Notes: a model not told the origin generated them from the sequence alone. Shown: positions 44,653-55,628, counted from the first letter of the stretch. The stretch: 64,000 nucleotides of DNA from Cafeteria roenbergensis (GCA_008330645.1 VLTN01000053.1:62001-126000), one strand, 5' to 3'. Numbers and translations are program-made.

Positions 44653-46037
44653 TCACGCCCGGTCCGCCGCTGCGCCGTCGCTCGCGCCAGCCTCGTCGCC
44701 CGTCCCCTCCCCCGCGGGCGCGCTGTCACGCTTGCGCGCGTCGTCCGACGGCGCGGCTGCCTCGCCCTGCGCCCCCCCCGCAGCCCCCGCCCCGCTGGCT
44801 GCCTCCGCGGGCTCGTCGGCGGTGCGCCGCGATGCCGACGTCCCTGGAGCCCGTCCGGCGGCCGCGTCCGCAACTGCCTCCCTGAAGAGCTCGGCCACGG
44901 AGCCGAGAGAGCCCAGCGCCGAGTGCACGGCCTCGCTGTGGTGGCCCTTCTGGGCCTCCACGAAGGGCCGGGCGAGGGAGAAGGCCCCTCCCGCGAGCGA
45001 GGAGAGACCCGACCCGAAGGCCGCGGCCACGTCCCCAGCAGAGCCGGCCCTGGAGCCGAGCAGCGACACGTCAGCCACCCGGCGCCGCAGGAACTCCCAC
45101 GTATCAGAGAAGCCCTCGGAAGTGTCGCTCAGCATGTAGAGCTCCGTGGACGCGAACACCCCCAGCAGCAGCCCCCTGCGACTGTACCAGGACGCGTCAG
45201 CTGATCGGTCCCCGGCGAGGTACCACAGCTCGTCGACCGTCACGCCCAGCTCCGTGGAGGTGTCGAGCGCGTGCTGGGGCAGCGCGCCGAGGGCCATGGC
45301 CTTGGCCCACGATCCGGAGGACACGAAGGGCGCCAGGTGCTCGAGGCGCGCCCGCACGCCGGCGATGATGCGCTCGTCGCCCGTCATGGCCTCGAGCGGC
45401 ATTGCCTCCAGCTGCGAGGCCATGGCCTCGGTGGCGCGTCGCATGGCGTGCCGAACCAGCGCGAAGTCGCCCTTCTCGAACATGCCGTGCGAGAGCGGGG
45501 GGTACCTGCGGCGCCAACGGCCAACGGCCAACGGGCAAGGGGCAAGGGGCAAGGGGGAGCGAGCGCGCCGGCTCGGATAGGCTCTCGGATCAGTCGCAGC
45601 GGCACTCGGCCGGGCCGCGCGCCATGGGCGGCGACGGCAGCAAACGAGCCTCACCCCAGCTTCTGGGCTCCTGCAGAGATCGCGGCCCGGGTCCACCTGC
45701 GCGCGATGGAGACAAGGGAGCCGCGGGGCGCGGCGTTGGAGCGGGACACTTGCGCAATGGAGCGCCTGACTCATTCTTTTGGATAGCCGCAAGCAGCGGA
45801 GCGCGCCTCGTCGCACCCGTGCTCCTCCACGTAGTCTAGCGCTTCGTCCAGGATGGCAAGCTCCGGGTCGTGAAAGAGGTCCTCCTCGTCTCTGTGGCCG
45901 GCTGCCTGCTCGGTCAAGCTTCTGCCGAACTCGGCCCAGTTCGGCGCAGCCGCAGCGGAGCGGAGAGGCCGCCCTGCGCGGGCCCATGCTGGGAGGCAGC
46001 GCCTCACAGCCCGGATCATGCCACGGGAATGGATCAT
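44653..46037 (-). CDS. COQ9: Ubiquinone biosynthesis protein COQ9, three exons including a 42-base exon
   Basis: COQ9 is a lipid-binding mitochondrial protein that presents ubiquinone precursors to COQ7. The exons are 46037-45817, 45696-45655 and 45505-44653; the introns are 120 and 149 bases (GTGCGA...GCAG, GTGAGG...GCAG). The product has 371 residues. Exon 1 begins with an Arg-rich presequence (MIHSRGMIRAVRRC) and ends ILDEALDYVEEHG. The 42-base exon supplies WTRAAISAGAQKL, completing the TetR-like helix-turn-helix (EHGWT). Exon 3 continues YPPLSHGMFEKGDFALV and contains the COQ9 core DELWYLAGDRSADASWYSRR and STELYMLSDTSEGFSDTW. The C-terminal Ala/Glu-rich tail of about 90 residues exceeds the family norm. 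Without the small exon the conserved HGWT helix is lost, which is strong evidence for the structure. Confidence 0.92.
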
Positions 46038-46575
46038 GGCCAGCGTGCACTGGCCCAGCGAGCCGTGGCAGAAATTCGTCGAACGCCGGCACAAGTTCGC
46101 TGTGCTCTGCCGACCGGGCTGCTGGGCGAGCGCGGACTCGCCGCGGCGAGCGCCGACCCGGACGCTACCGGGCGCAACCCAGTTGAGTGGCCGTGCGGCT
46201 GCTCTGTGTCGCGTGCCTGGGCCGACGACACCGCCGGCGGACGACGAACGAAAACGTCGGTGCGACGCGACCCCAGCTTGACCCAGCGCAGACGCGCCAG
46301 GGGGGGGGGGGAGGGGCGCCAGCTCGCGGAGCCTGAACAGATTGCGGGCTGGGTGCGAGACTGCCGCGGAGCGACGCCGTTGTTGGGCAAAGGCCAGGCT
46401 CTCTCAGTCCGGGAAGCCACACAAGACCAAAACCGTGTCGCAGGGGCGGCGAAGCCGAGAGCCACGCTCGGAACCAAAACCCATCCTCGCACGCCTCAGC
46501 ACCCAAAAGCAAACACACACACACGCACGCCCTCCCGCCGTCACACGCACGCAGAGCGTGGTGCGGTGCTGCACA
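46038..46575. other. Spacer between COQ9 and the SET-like gene
   Basis: The 538 bases upstream of COQ9 and downstream of the SET-like gene (same strand) show no supported gene. They include a run of about 11 G with further G-rich sequence around 46300-46316 and a CA run (ACACACACACGCACGC) around 46513-46530. The COQ9 promoter should lie in the left part. Confidence 0.5.
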
Positions 46576-49500
46576 TTAGTTGCGCCCTGGGTTGAACTGC
46601 GCAGAGGCAGCGGCAAGGCTCTCCTGCAGAGCTGCCTCGGCCTCGAGCTCAGCGCCCTGGGCGGCGGCGGCGAGCGCCCGAAGCGCGGAAGCGTGCGCAT
46701 GAACGACGACCCTGATGTCGTGAGGCAAGGCCGCCTCTGCCTGGGCCAGCGTCATGCCTCCCAGCGCCGCATCGGGGGCGTCCACGTCCGGCGGCAGGCC
46801 TCCCACGTCGTCCCCAAGGCGAGCAGGCGAACGCGCGACGCTGCTGGTTTCGCCCGAGCTCGGGTCAACCTCAACGGCTTCTGCCGGCTTGCCCTCGCCC
46901 TCGTTGGGCTCCACCGCGAAGCCGGCCAGCCGCAGCGCGACCGCAGCTCCAAGCGACGTTTCCGGGTGCGTCCCGACCCCGCCGGCACTCTGCACTGCTC
47001 TGCCGGCAGCCCCGCCGCCAGCCAGAGCCCGCAGCGCCTCGACGGCCCCGTCCCGAGTGCTGGTCATGAGGCCTCGCAGCGCGACGGCGGCCCGCTCCTC
47101 CACCGCGGACTTGAGCGCCCTCATCTCGGCGTGGGAGCCCTGCCGGCCCTGCGGAATCACCGCCTGCGGCCCACCAATGCGGCCGCCGCTGCCAGCCTGG
47201 GAGGACAAGGAAGCCGCCTTTCGCTTCCGGCCGCCAGCCAGGCGGCCCTTCTTCGCAGACACCAGCGGGATCTCCAGGATGCTTGCCGCCGCGATGGGGC
47301 CTCCGGCCTCGACGACGTCCTCCTCCGTGGCGGCAAGCGCCGACGCCGCGGCTAGCAGCCCCGTGGGCAGTCCAACGGCCGGCCTCGGCCTCAGAGCCAG
47401 CAGGGCTCGGATGGACGCCTCCGTGCTCTCCTCAACGCTGGCTGCGGCTGCAGCGGCTGCCTTGGCCTCGGCTGCCGCCTGGTCGTCGCCGACCTCCAGC
47501 GCAGCTGCAACTGCGGCTGCTGCTGCTGCCGCCGCCGCCTGGTCAAGCGCCCTTGACGCCGCCAGGGCCACTGCCGCGTGGGAGCGGATGGCCTCGCTTG
47601 CTGCGAACTCGGCCGCCAGCTCGGCCGGCAGAGCCGCAAAGAGTGCCGGTGCGGGAGCACGCGAGAGCGACGTGATGTCCACTGTGCCCCGCTTGGGAGG
47701 CAGCTTGTAGAAGCCGGGGGGGCCGTCAAGCATCAGGCTGGGGATGAGCCCGGTGGTCCGCAGCAGGCCCGTCTTGGGCGACAGGGTGTGGGCGGCAGGG
47801 TTGGCGTCGCTCTTCTGGTCCTCCTCCGTGAGCTTGTACTGCGTGTACAGCCGCACGGCGGCACAGTCGGCGGGGGGGTGCTGCTGCCCTGCCCAAACTC
47901 GCTCCGAAGCGGCTCGCTGGGCCTTGTTGCGCGCGCTGCGAAGGCCTGCCAGCGCCTCGGCCACCACGGTCTTGTTGGCGTCCGCAGCCGTGACACGAGT
48001 TCCCCGGGCCTTTCTCTGCGACTTGCCGCCCGCCGAAGACGCGCGCCGCTGCTGCCTGGCTCTGGTCACGGCGTCTGACAGGGCCAGCAGCGTGCTCTTG
48101 TCCGACATGAGGGCATGGGCGTCCTCCACGGCGCCATCCACCGCTTCGTGGAGGAGGGCCTCGCCACGCTGCCACTCTGCCGCTGCCAACTTGAGCGACG
48201 CAGCGTCGCCCCCCGGCACGAACCCGTAGTCGGTCCACCACTCCTGGCCGCAGCGGGCGCCGCGCAGCAGCGAGCCCAGCTCAGCCACTGGCGACACGGC
48301 GTCCGACCGAAAGCGCCGCCGCGTCATGGCACCGGCCGCTGCCCCAGGGGCGGAGGAGGTGCCGGTGGCTCCTACAGAGCCCGGCTCGCCGGTGTAGGCC
48401 AGCCACAGCGGGACGCTGGGCGCGGGCTGGCTGGCTGCCTCCGCTGCCTCTCCAACGCCTTGGACCGCACCTGCGCCCTCACTCGCTGCGCGGCCTCCCG
48501 CGGGTGCCAGCGGCGGGCCGGCGCGCCGGTGCCAGGGCCGGGCCTGGAGCACGACCCAGCTCGTGGGGGGCGTGCCTGCAGGCCTGTCGGTGGCCGTGAA
48601 GATGCTGTCGGGCAGCGCGAGACCTGTGGCGGAGGCGTTCTCCACATTGAGCCCCGCGGCCACGAGCGCCACATCGGCGGCGGGAGGGCCACCGGCGGCG
48701 CCGACGGTGTCACTGGTGGGGGCGGGTGCGCTGAGAAGGGAGCCAGGCAGGGCTGGCTTCCATCCTGGAGGCGGCGTGTTGGCGAGGTCGAACAGCGGCA
48801 CCAAGGCGTTGTCCGAGAGCGTGGTTGGCGCCTTGTCTTGGGCCTTTGCCTTGGAAGACTTTGACTTGGAGGCCTTGGCCTGCTTCATGCGCTGCTTTGC
48901 CTTGTCCTTGGCGTCCAGCTCGCGAACAACCACGCCGGCCTCGGGGAACCCTGGCCGCGGAATCGGCAGCTGGACATCGAACGAGCGGGACCGCACCATG
49001 GCCCACGCCCAGGCCAGCGCGGCGGTGCGGCGACGCAGAGCCCCCTTGGGGTCGGACACCGGCACAACACTCACAGAATCTGCCGGCAGTCCGGACGTCC
49101 CCGCCGGCCTATCGAGCGCCGGGCAGCTCACCTTGCCGCCTTGCTCGGGCGGCTTGGACAGTGGCTCCAGCAGCCGCGAGAGGCCACTGGCTGACTCCTG
49201 CTGCCAGGGCCGGTGGAGAGGAGCCACCGCATCGCGAAGGGACTCGGCGGCAGATCCGGAAGCCACACGCACCGAAGCCGTGGGCCACGCAGACAGCACG
49301 CGCGGGCGGCGCGGAGCCGACTCCGACAGCCCGGTTGCCGATGTCGCAGCAGACCCATCCGCGGTCCCCGTCGCCGCAGACTCCTCGCCGATTGGGTCCG
49401 CATCAGTTGGCATCGAGAGCACGTGAAGGGCGGTCGAGGCGCCCAGCTCCGACGCGTCCATGCAAAAGGCGTCGGCGAACAGGGAGGCTGCCAGCGCCGA

Positions 49501-50043
49501 AAGACGGCGGTCGCGGGGCGAGGCGTCGCGCTCGCGCTTGGTCATTCTTGCTGGCGGGCTCAGCCAGCGACGGGCTGCAGAGCCGACCATGGGGTGCCCC
49601 GCCACGGCCGAGGCCAAGCGCGTGACGTTGAGGGGCAGCGCCGCCACGGGAAGGCGGACTGGCGAGTCTGTGGGAGGTACGGCGCTCGCGGGAAGCGCCA
49701 GGGACATGCCGCCCCAGTTGTCGGCTTCAGAGTGAAAGCCGTCCACGCTCGCGAGCGCCCCCCGCTTGGACAGCTCAGCCTGCAGGCAAGCAGCGGCCTG
49801 CCCCTGGACGGAAGTCCCGTTCGAGAGGAGCGGGGCCTTGCAGAGCGCCGTCCCGTTCAGCCACAGCGTGCCGGGTCCAGGCACGACGAGTGCGACTTGA
49901 TTCGTCCACTCGCTCGCCTCCCGCAGCGAGAGCAGCGGCCCTGCGGTGGCTGCAGCCGCCCCCGCCGCACATAGTGCCGCCAGCCACACCGCGGATGCCC
50001 ACGACGGACGGGGCTGGGCCCGCAGGCGAGAAGTGGTGAGCAT
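46576..50043 (-). CDS. SET-domain-like protein (RuBisCO LSMT/SETD3 family pattern) with N-terminal signal sequence
   Basis: Protein of 1,155 residues. Three blocks fit SET proteins of the LSMT/SETD3 group in the right order. LAWAWAMVRSRSF (about 340) matches their W..a..vV.SR.F helix. LVPLFDLANTPP (about 410) sits at LvPl.Dm.NH. DYGFVPGGDAASLKL (about 603) sits at the YGFv..N..D. segment. CAAVRLYTQYKLTEED further on resembles the substrate-binding domain. The usual Asn-His pair of the AdoMet site reads Asn-Thr, so methyltransferase activity is doubtful. Residues 1-35 look like a signal peptide or membrane anchor (WASAVWLAALCAAGAAAATAG), odd for a SET protein. Long Ala- and Lys-rich inserts separate the blocks, and the C-terminal 400 residues are low complexity. 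ATG 50043 is used; the frame before it opens only at GTG. The family call is tentative and the function unknown. Confidence 0.6.
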   Translation of the reverse strand: MLTTSRLRAQPRPSWASAVWLAALCAAGAAAATAGPLLSLREASEWTNQVALVVPGPGTLWLNGTALCKAPLLSNGTSVQGQAAACLQAELSKRGALASVDGFHSEADNWGGMSLALPASAVPPTDSPVRLPVAALPLNVTRLASAVAGHPMVGSAARRWLSPPARMTKRERDASPRDRRLSALAASLFADAFCMDASELGASTALHVLSMPTDADPIGEESAATGTADGSAATSATGLSESAPRRPRVLSAWPTASVRVASGSAAESLRDAVAPLHRPWQQESASGLSRLLEPLSKPPEQGGKVSCPALDRPAGTSGLPADSVSVVPVSDPKGALRRRTAALAWAWAMVRSRSFDVQLPIPRPGFPEAGVVVRELDAKDKAKQRMKQAKASKSKSSKAKAQDKAPTTLSDNALVPLFDLANTPPPGWKPALPGSLLSAPAPTSDTVGAAGGPPAADVALVAAGLNVENASATGLALPDSIFTATDRPAGTPPTSWVVLQARPWHRRAGPPLAPAGGRAASEGAGAVQGVGEAAEAASQPAPSVPLWLAYTGEPGSVGATGTSSAPGAAAGAMTRRRFRSDAVSPVAELGSLLRGARCGQEWWTDYGFVPGGDAASLKLAAAEWQRGEALLHEAVDGAVEDAHALMSDKSTLLALSDAVTRARQQRRASSAGGKSQRKARGTRVTAADANKTVVAEALAGLRSARNKAQRAASERVWAGQQHPPADCAAVRLYTQYKLTEEDQKSDANPAAHTLSPKTGLLRTTGLIPSLMLDGPPGFYKLPPKRGTVDITSLSRAPAPALFAALPAELAAEFAASEAIRSHAAVALAASRALDQAAAAAAAAAVAAALEVGDDQAAAEAKAAAAAAASVEESTEASIRALLALRPRPAVGLPTGLLAAASALAATEEDVVEAGGPIAAASILEIPLVSAKKGRLAGGRKRKAASLSSQAGSGGRIGGPQAVIPQGRQGSHAEMRALKSAVEERAAVALRGLMTSTRDGAVEALRALAGGGAAGRAVQSAGGVGTHPETSLGAAVALRLAGFAVEPNEGEGKPAEAVEVDPSSGETSSVARSPARLGDDVGGLPPDVDAPDAALGGMTLAQAEAALPHDIRVVVHAHASALRALAAAAQGAELEAEAALQESLAAASAQFNPGRN

Positions 50044-50322
50044 CGCGAAGAGCCTAGCGACACGTGGAAAGGTGTGCACACTCTCGGGCCAGGCCGGAGA
50101 GCAGGGTCCGAGCAGCGCGTGCTCGGGAGGTTCAGGACACTTGCCGGGCCGGCAGGCACGGCAAAGTCAGCGGGCGGCAGCTCGGGGCGCTGTGCGAGTG
50201 TGCGGTGCTGGTCGCGGTGCGTGCCCGAGCGCGACAAGTGTTGCGACTTTCCGATCGACCGGCGATCGACCAGCACGCAAGCCTTTCCGACCCCGCAGCG
50301 GACACACGGCCGGATTCCGGGC

Positions 50323-51352
50323 CTACGCCTTCTTGACGGCCTTGCCGGGCTTGGCGGTGCCGAACCACTTGTGCCGGTTTTGGTAGATGACGATGGTCCA
50401 CACGATTTGCATGGCAACCAGCGCGATGGACTCGACGGACGCCACGATGCCCATGGGCAAGGAGAACTTGCCGTCGAGAATTTGCTGGTGCACAATCCAG
50501 GTGGGGTACATGCTGGCCACCAGGCGCATTGGGATCCAGGTGATGAGCATCAGCGTCTTGGCGACGAAGCCGCTGGTGGTGTTGCCGAGCCGCCTTTGCA
50601 AGATGATGAAGAAGGAGTGCGCCTCCACGGTGAGCCCGTAGAGCGGCGCGGACCACTGGATCGGCACAAAGATGCAGCAAGCCGACGTGGTCAGGCCCAC
50701 GACGTGGTGCATCATGATCTCTCCCGGCCTGCGGGGGCGGTAGGAGGAGAATTGCCAGGAAGGTTGCCCGCTTTGCGGGCGGCGCTGGCGGGAGTCGAGC
50801 CGTGGGGCGCGGGTGGTCTCGCGCGCGGACGGCCGGGGCACGATGGCCGAACGGCCAATCCCAGAGCGCGGCGTGGAGGGCGGGCGGGAGGGGGGGAGTC
50901 ACTCGAGCGCGCTGCTTGCGATGCCTGGCGCGCGCCGTTCCTCACTGCTTCACAATGGACGGGTCCCAGACCAGCCACAGCATGTCCAGGGAAAAGTACG
51001 TCACGCCCAGCAGAGAAGGCCACACCTCCATGACACCCGTGAAGATCGAGTAGATGCAGAGCGGGCCCATGATCAGGAAGAGCGCCATGTTCATCATGTC
51101 GTGCAGGTCCGCGGTGGAGCCAGGCTCGCGGGGCGGCGGAAAGCACGCAACGAGAGGCCGGAGCGCCACGAACAGAACCTCGCCGATGAACACGACAATG
51201 CCCTGCTTCTTTCCGGCAGGCTTGCCGTCCATCACGGCCGGCGTGGCAGTGGTCTCGCCGGTGATGCGGTCATTCGCGCTGTGAATTGTGTGGGCGGCGG
51301 TGCGCCGCAGCGACTCGAGGGGCTTGACCCGGCGAGCGACGTTCACGGCCAT
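50323..51352 (-). CDS. TLC-domain multi-pass membrane protein, two exons
   Basis: Protein of 270 residues with several hydrophobic helices and the TRAM-LAG1-CLN8 pattern. TLC proteins live in the ER or plasma membrane; the TMEM56/TLCD group affects lipid composition, while ceramide synthases use the same fold. Exon 1 (51352-50946) and exon 2 (50728-50323) are joined across 217 bases (GTGAGG...CCCGCAG) within a Gln codon. The join creates the TLC core SLDMLWLVWDPSIVKQ/PGEIMMHHVVGLTT, with the HH pair typical of the family. The ceramide-synthase signature with two further acidic residues is not evident, so it is closer to TMEM56/TLCD-like proteins. The C-terminus ends VKKA, near but not equal to a KKxx retrieval signal. 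It is divergent from the Na+/H+ exchanger. The substrate is unknown. Confidence 0.8.
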
Positions 51353-51784
51353 TGCGGAGCTGCGGGGAGAGGAGGGTGGGAGGCAGGCGAGAAGAGGCGC
51401 AGTGGACCGGGGAAACCTCGGCGCGGCGCTGGCTCGAGGCACGAACGGGCACTGGTCGCGCCGCAGCCCAGGGAGCCGCCGGGCCGGGCGGCTGGGCACC
51501 CCTAGGCGCGCGCGGGGGGAGGAATGGCCGTGCACGGTCGGCTCGCCCCGGCCGTGAGGGCCTCACCTTCGTGGGGTCGGCTGTGCTCCGGACGATCGGC
51601 TGCGCACGGCCCGATCAGTGTGTGCGTGGCGCTGCAGAGCTCGCTGGCGGCAGGGGCGCCGCGAGTTGCCACGGCCGTGGCTTGGCGCACGCCCGCCCCT
51701 GGACCGTCAAGCTGGGCGCGCGGCAAACCTTGCTCGCACGCGACCGGGCACAGGGCCGGGACCGCCGCACTGCCGGACGGTGCG
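51353..51784. promoter_or_regulatory. Shared upstream region of the TLC and NHE genes
   Basis: These 432 bases separate two divergent start codons. No TATA-like box and no additional exon could be supported; the open frames crossing it lack protein character. Confidence 0.35.
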
Positions 51785-54700
51785 ATGGCTGACTCTGTCT
51801 CGCCGGACGCAGTCGCGCCGTTGGACCCGACCAAAGAGCAGACTGAGGAGGTGCGCTGACCGGCTGCGCCCGTGGGCTGATCCATGGCAAGGTACTGGCC
51901 CTGCTCCCGGAGGGGAAGGGGCGGGAGCCGGCTGGGGAGGCGTGCTAGGCCCCCCATGGTGGCTGAAAACCCCCCTCGCGCAAGCCCCTGCCACGCGGCG
52001 CCCTTCCTGCCCGCCCCCCCCCCCGCGTGTTCCAAGCCTTTGCCTGTGGCAACCGTTGCGTTGCGTGCGATGACCCGCAGGCGTCCATGTTCTTGGGGAT
52101 ATTTTTGTGCCTCGGCGTGCTCATTTTCGGCTTCTTGCTGGTGTTTTTGTTGCGTCGCTACTCGGTTTCCTGGTTTCCCGAGGCCTGGGCGTTCTTCATC
52201 CTGGGCCTGCTCATCGCGGCCGTCAGTACCTCGGGCTTGCTGCCTGGCCTCGGCCCGGTAGTCGTCAAACTGCGCGGGTCCTTCCCAAACCTCTTTTTTG
52301 TGATGCTGCTGCCTCCGATCATTTTCGAAAGCGGATTCAGCCTCGACAAGGCGTCCTTCTTCTCCAACTTTGGTGCCATCTGCCTTTACGCCCTGCTTGG
52401 CACTTTCCTGAGCTGTGGCGTCGTAGGCGGCGTGGTGTGGCTCATGGGCCTCAGCGGCGCCATGTACTCCCCGTCGCTGCTCGATGCGTTCACCTTCGGC
52501 GCCATCATCTCGGCAACCGACCCGGTCACGGTGCTCACGGTGTTCCAGGAGCTCGGCGTGCACCGCACCCTCTTCTCCCTGGTGTTTGGGGAGTCTGTCT
52601 TGAACGACGCTGTGGCCATTGTGCTTCTGCATTCCCTCCTCATGTTCCAGGCCCTGCCGCTCACGTTCAGCTCCGTTGCCGACGCAGTCGTCGGCTTCGT
52701 CGTCGTGTTTGCAGGAAGCCTCATCATCGGCGTCGCTATCGGCGTCATAGGCGCCCTCCTCTTCAAGCACGTGAACCTGCGCGCCCGCCACCGCCCCATC
52801 GAGCGCGCGCTCTTCGCGCTGCTGCCGTTTCTGGCGTACATGCTCGCGGAGGCGCTGCGCCTCTCGGGCGTTGTGGCCATCCTGTTCACAGGCATCGCCA
52901 CCTCCCACTACACTGCCCGCAACGTCACAGCCTCCACCCGCCGCTTCTCCCGCGTCATGTTCCGGCTGCTCGCCTCCATCGCCGAGGCCCTCGTGTTCGT
53001 GTCCATCGGCGTCGCCACGCCCCCGATTCTCTTCAGTGCGGCGTCGAGTGCCCCGGCCTCGGCCCTCTGGACCGGCCTGCTCGCCGTGGCGGTCGGCCGC
53101 TACGCCAACGTGCGCGCCTGCACCGCGCTTGCCAACGCTGGCCGCACGGCAGACAACGCCATCGACGCGCCCTTTCCCTTCGTGATGTGGTTCTCTGGGC
53201 TGCGCGGCGGCGTCGCCTTTGCCCTGGCGTCCTCCTCCCGCGCTGCCATGGCCGACCAGAAGTGGGGAGCTATCCAGGAGTCGGCCTGCCTCTTCATCGT
53301 CGTCGTCACCATGACGACTGTGGGCGGGACGGTGGGGCCTCTGGCTCGCTGGCTGGGCCTCAGCCAGCAGCAGCAGCAGCGGCAGCAGCAGCAGCAGCTG
53401 GTGGTGGTGGCTCCTCCCGCTTCGGCTCCACAGCCCGGCGAGCTCGCCATCGCTGACGGGAACGGCGCAGATCTGCCCAGCGCTGGCGGCCTTGCGCCGG
53501 CCGCCTCGGCAGCTGCGCCAGCACCTGCACCTGCACCGGCCCCGCTTCCTGCGGACGCCGCCGCCCCGCACGCTGGACCCCGCAGCGACTCGGACGCGTC
53601 CACCCACCCGCGCGCCCCGCACTGGGCATCTAAGAAGCGCCGCCGCAGGCTGGGCGGCCAGCTGGCTGCCGCGGCGGCCGAGCGACTCGCCCCGGCCCGC
53701 GGGCGCCGTGGCAGGGCAGAGGACGGAGGGGCGACGGCAGCAGGCAGCGCCCGCGCAAGCCCCGCCGAGCTGCGGTCGCGACAGTCGGCCACGCCCCCCC
53801 AGTCGGCGACCGCGGCCACTGGGGCTGGCGACGCCACGGACAGCGGGTCCCGGTCCGACCACAGCGACGCCGGCCCCGCCCGCACCCTGAGCCGCTCGGA
53901 TGTCGACGCCTCGGCTCTGCCTGGGTCGGGCTCCGACAAAGAAGGGTCTTCCGGCCGGGCGTCCGACCCCGGCGTCGCGCGCGACGGCGACGGGGACGCG
54001 GGGCGCGATCGGCCGGCTGGCCTGGCGGAGGACCCTGATGCGGCGCTTGACGCCGTGGTGGGTACGCTGCGGGAGGGGGCGAAAACGGCGATCGCCCTCT
54101 CTGCGGGCACCATTGCCGTGGCTCTGCGCGTTGCAGGCATCGGTCTCGGCCTCAGGGCAGAGCAGAGCCTCGGCACCGCCAGCAGACACGGCAACAGGCT
54201 CTCCCTCGGCCGCTTCTGCGGCAGACACTGCCGCGCGTGCGACGAGGCGTGCGGCCCCGCTGAGCGCACCGGCTGCTCCGGCGCCTGCAGTCGCGTGTGC
54301 TACGTAGCCTGCTGCTGCTGCTGCTGCTGTCCGCCCCGCTGCTGCCCCATGGCGGACCGCGCCGCTGCGCCAGGCAGGTACAACCGCATCCCCGTCAGCG
54401 CGTCAGACACTCCAACCACGTCCGATGCTGAGGGCGAGACTCCCCGCAGCGGCACCGCCGCCGCCCCCAGCCGGCCCAGTCGTGGCGTGCGCGCGCGCCC
54501 CAGCGCCCCGCCTGTGGCGTCGGCCGCAGCAGCGGGCCCTGCCTGCGCTGACGGCGCCGCGCCATCCAGCCGCGGGCCGCCCGAGCCCGCGGCCGTCGTG
54601 ACCCCGGTGGCCAGCCTCCGCCCCATCCTCGCCACGCCGCGCGGCGCAGCGGCGTCAGCGCCGAGAGCCGCTCAGCAGAGGGCGCAGCCAGCCAATGCGC

Positions 54701-54878
54701 TTGCCGCGGCGGCCAGCGCCCTCCCGCCAGGGCCCGCTGCCACGCCTCTCGATGCCGCCGCAAGGAGCGCATCTGCCAGCCGATCAACGGAGGTCCCTCC
54801 GCCCAGCGCCGCGGCCGTGGCCAGTGAAGCGTCGCCTTCCCTGGAAGCGAGCCCCACAGGTGGTGTCTCTCCTCGTCA

Positions 54879-54910
<32 letters not shown>

Positions 54911-55281
54911 CGCAGCCCGTTGCCGCTGGAACGGGCCGACCGCCCCCACTCCCCAGCACGCCACGGCCCCGAGCCAGCCTCACCGTCAGCGAGGCCCTGA
55001 GCCGCGACGACGCGTCAGCGGCCGCCGCCGGGTCGGGCGTCGTGCGGTCCCTGCTAGGCGCCGCCCCTAGCCTGGAGGACCTCGCGAGGTTCGAGTCCCG
55101 AGTGCTCACCCCCCTGTTTACCAGCGGGGGCACGCAGCCGGCTCGAACAGCGGCGTCTGGGGACGCCCCCCGCGCTGCGCCTGCAGGCACGGAGGACGGT
55201 GAGCTGCCACCTGCGGCCGCAGCGGCGGCGGCGGAGGCGGCAGGCGATACCACAGCGCTTGAGGCCGCATCGAGCGAGTGA
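51785..55281 (+). CDS. Na+/H+ exchanger (CPA1, NHE8-like), two exons, long low-complexity tail
   Basis: Electroneutral Na+(K+)/H+ antiporter, probably of Golgi or endosomal membranes like NHE8. Exon 1 (51785-51850) encodes 22 acidic residues. A 230-base intron (GTGCGC...CCGCAG) leads to exon 2 (52081-55281); the product has 1,088 residues. About 12 membrane helices fill 25-450. They include FFVMLLPPIIFESGFSLDK (the inhibitor-binding and NHE8-like block), SATDPVTVLTVFQEL, the ion-site FGESVLNDAVAIVLL and MWFSGLRGGVAFAL. All key residues, including the ND pair, are present. The tail of about 640 residues is far longer than usual. It has Gln runs near 451-462 and 955-966, Ser/Ala-rich acidic stretches and a Cys-rich segment (about 736-781) with a run of seven Cys encoded by TGC repeats. 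It is divergent from the TLC gene and convergent with TPX2. Transport function is well supported; location is inference. Confidence 0.92.
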
Positions 55282-55628
55282 CGGCCCGGGGCGGGGGGGG
55301 GGAGGGGGCGAAGGGGGGTTGCTTCGCTCGTCACGACCCCTGTGCCGAGAGCAGATGCGTGCGAGGCAGCGCGATTTGCGGCCACTGGGGTTGCGAGTGC
55401 TGTCGCTGACGCCGTCAGCTGCCCTGAGCCAGCGCAGTCACAAGCGCGGCGCGATTCGCGCGCTGCTAGGAGTGTGAGTTCGGCGTCTGTGACCCGGAAG
55501 CGAGCGCAGATATTCAAACTCGAAGCGGGACCAGCACCCTCACACACGGCGCAACGCAACGTCACACTACTTCCCGGTACAGCCACACGCAAGAGCGACC
55601 GGCCCGGGGGCAACCCGCCTGGTCGTGC
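55282..55628. other. Convergent 3' spacer with G run
   Basis: The 347 bases between the NHE and TPX2 stop codons hold no supported gene. A run of about 11 G lies just past the NHE stop (near 55290). Confidence 0.5.

Noticed and set aside
458-50902. Many long open frames antisense to or overlapping CNOT1, HYDIN, SPT16 and other genes
   Set aside because: Stop codons are rare in all six frames of such GC-rich DNA. These frames are Arg/Pro/Ala-rich, show no domains and follow the codon phase of the real genes.
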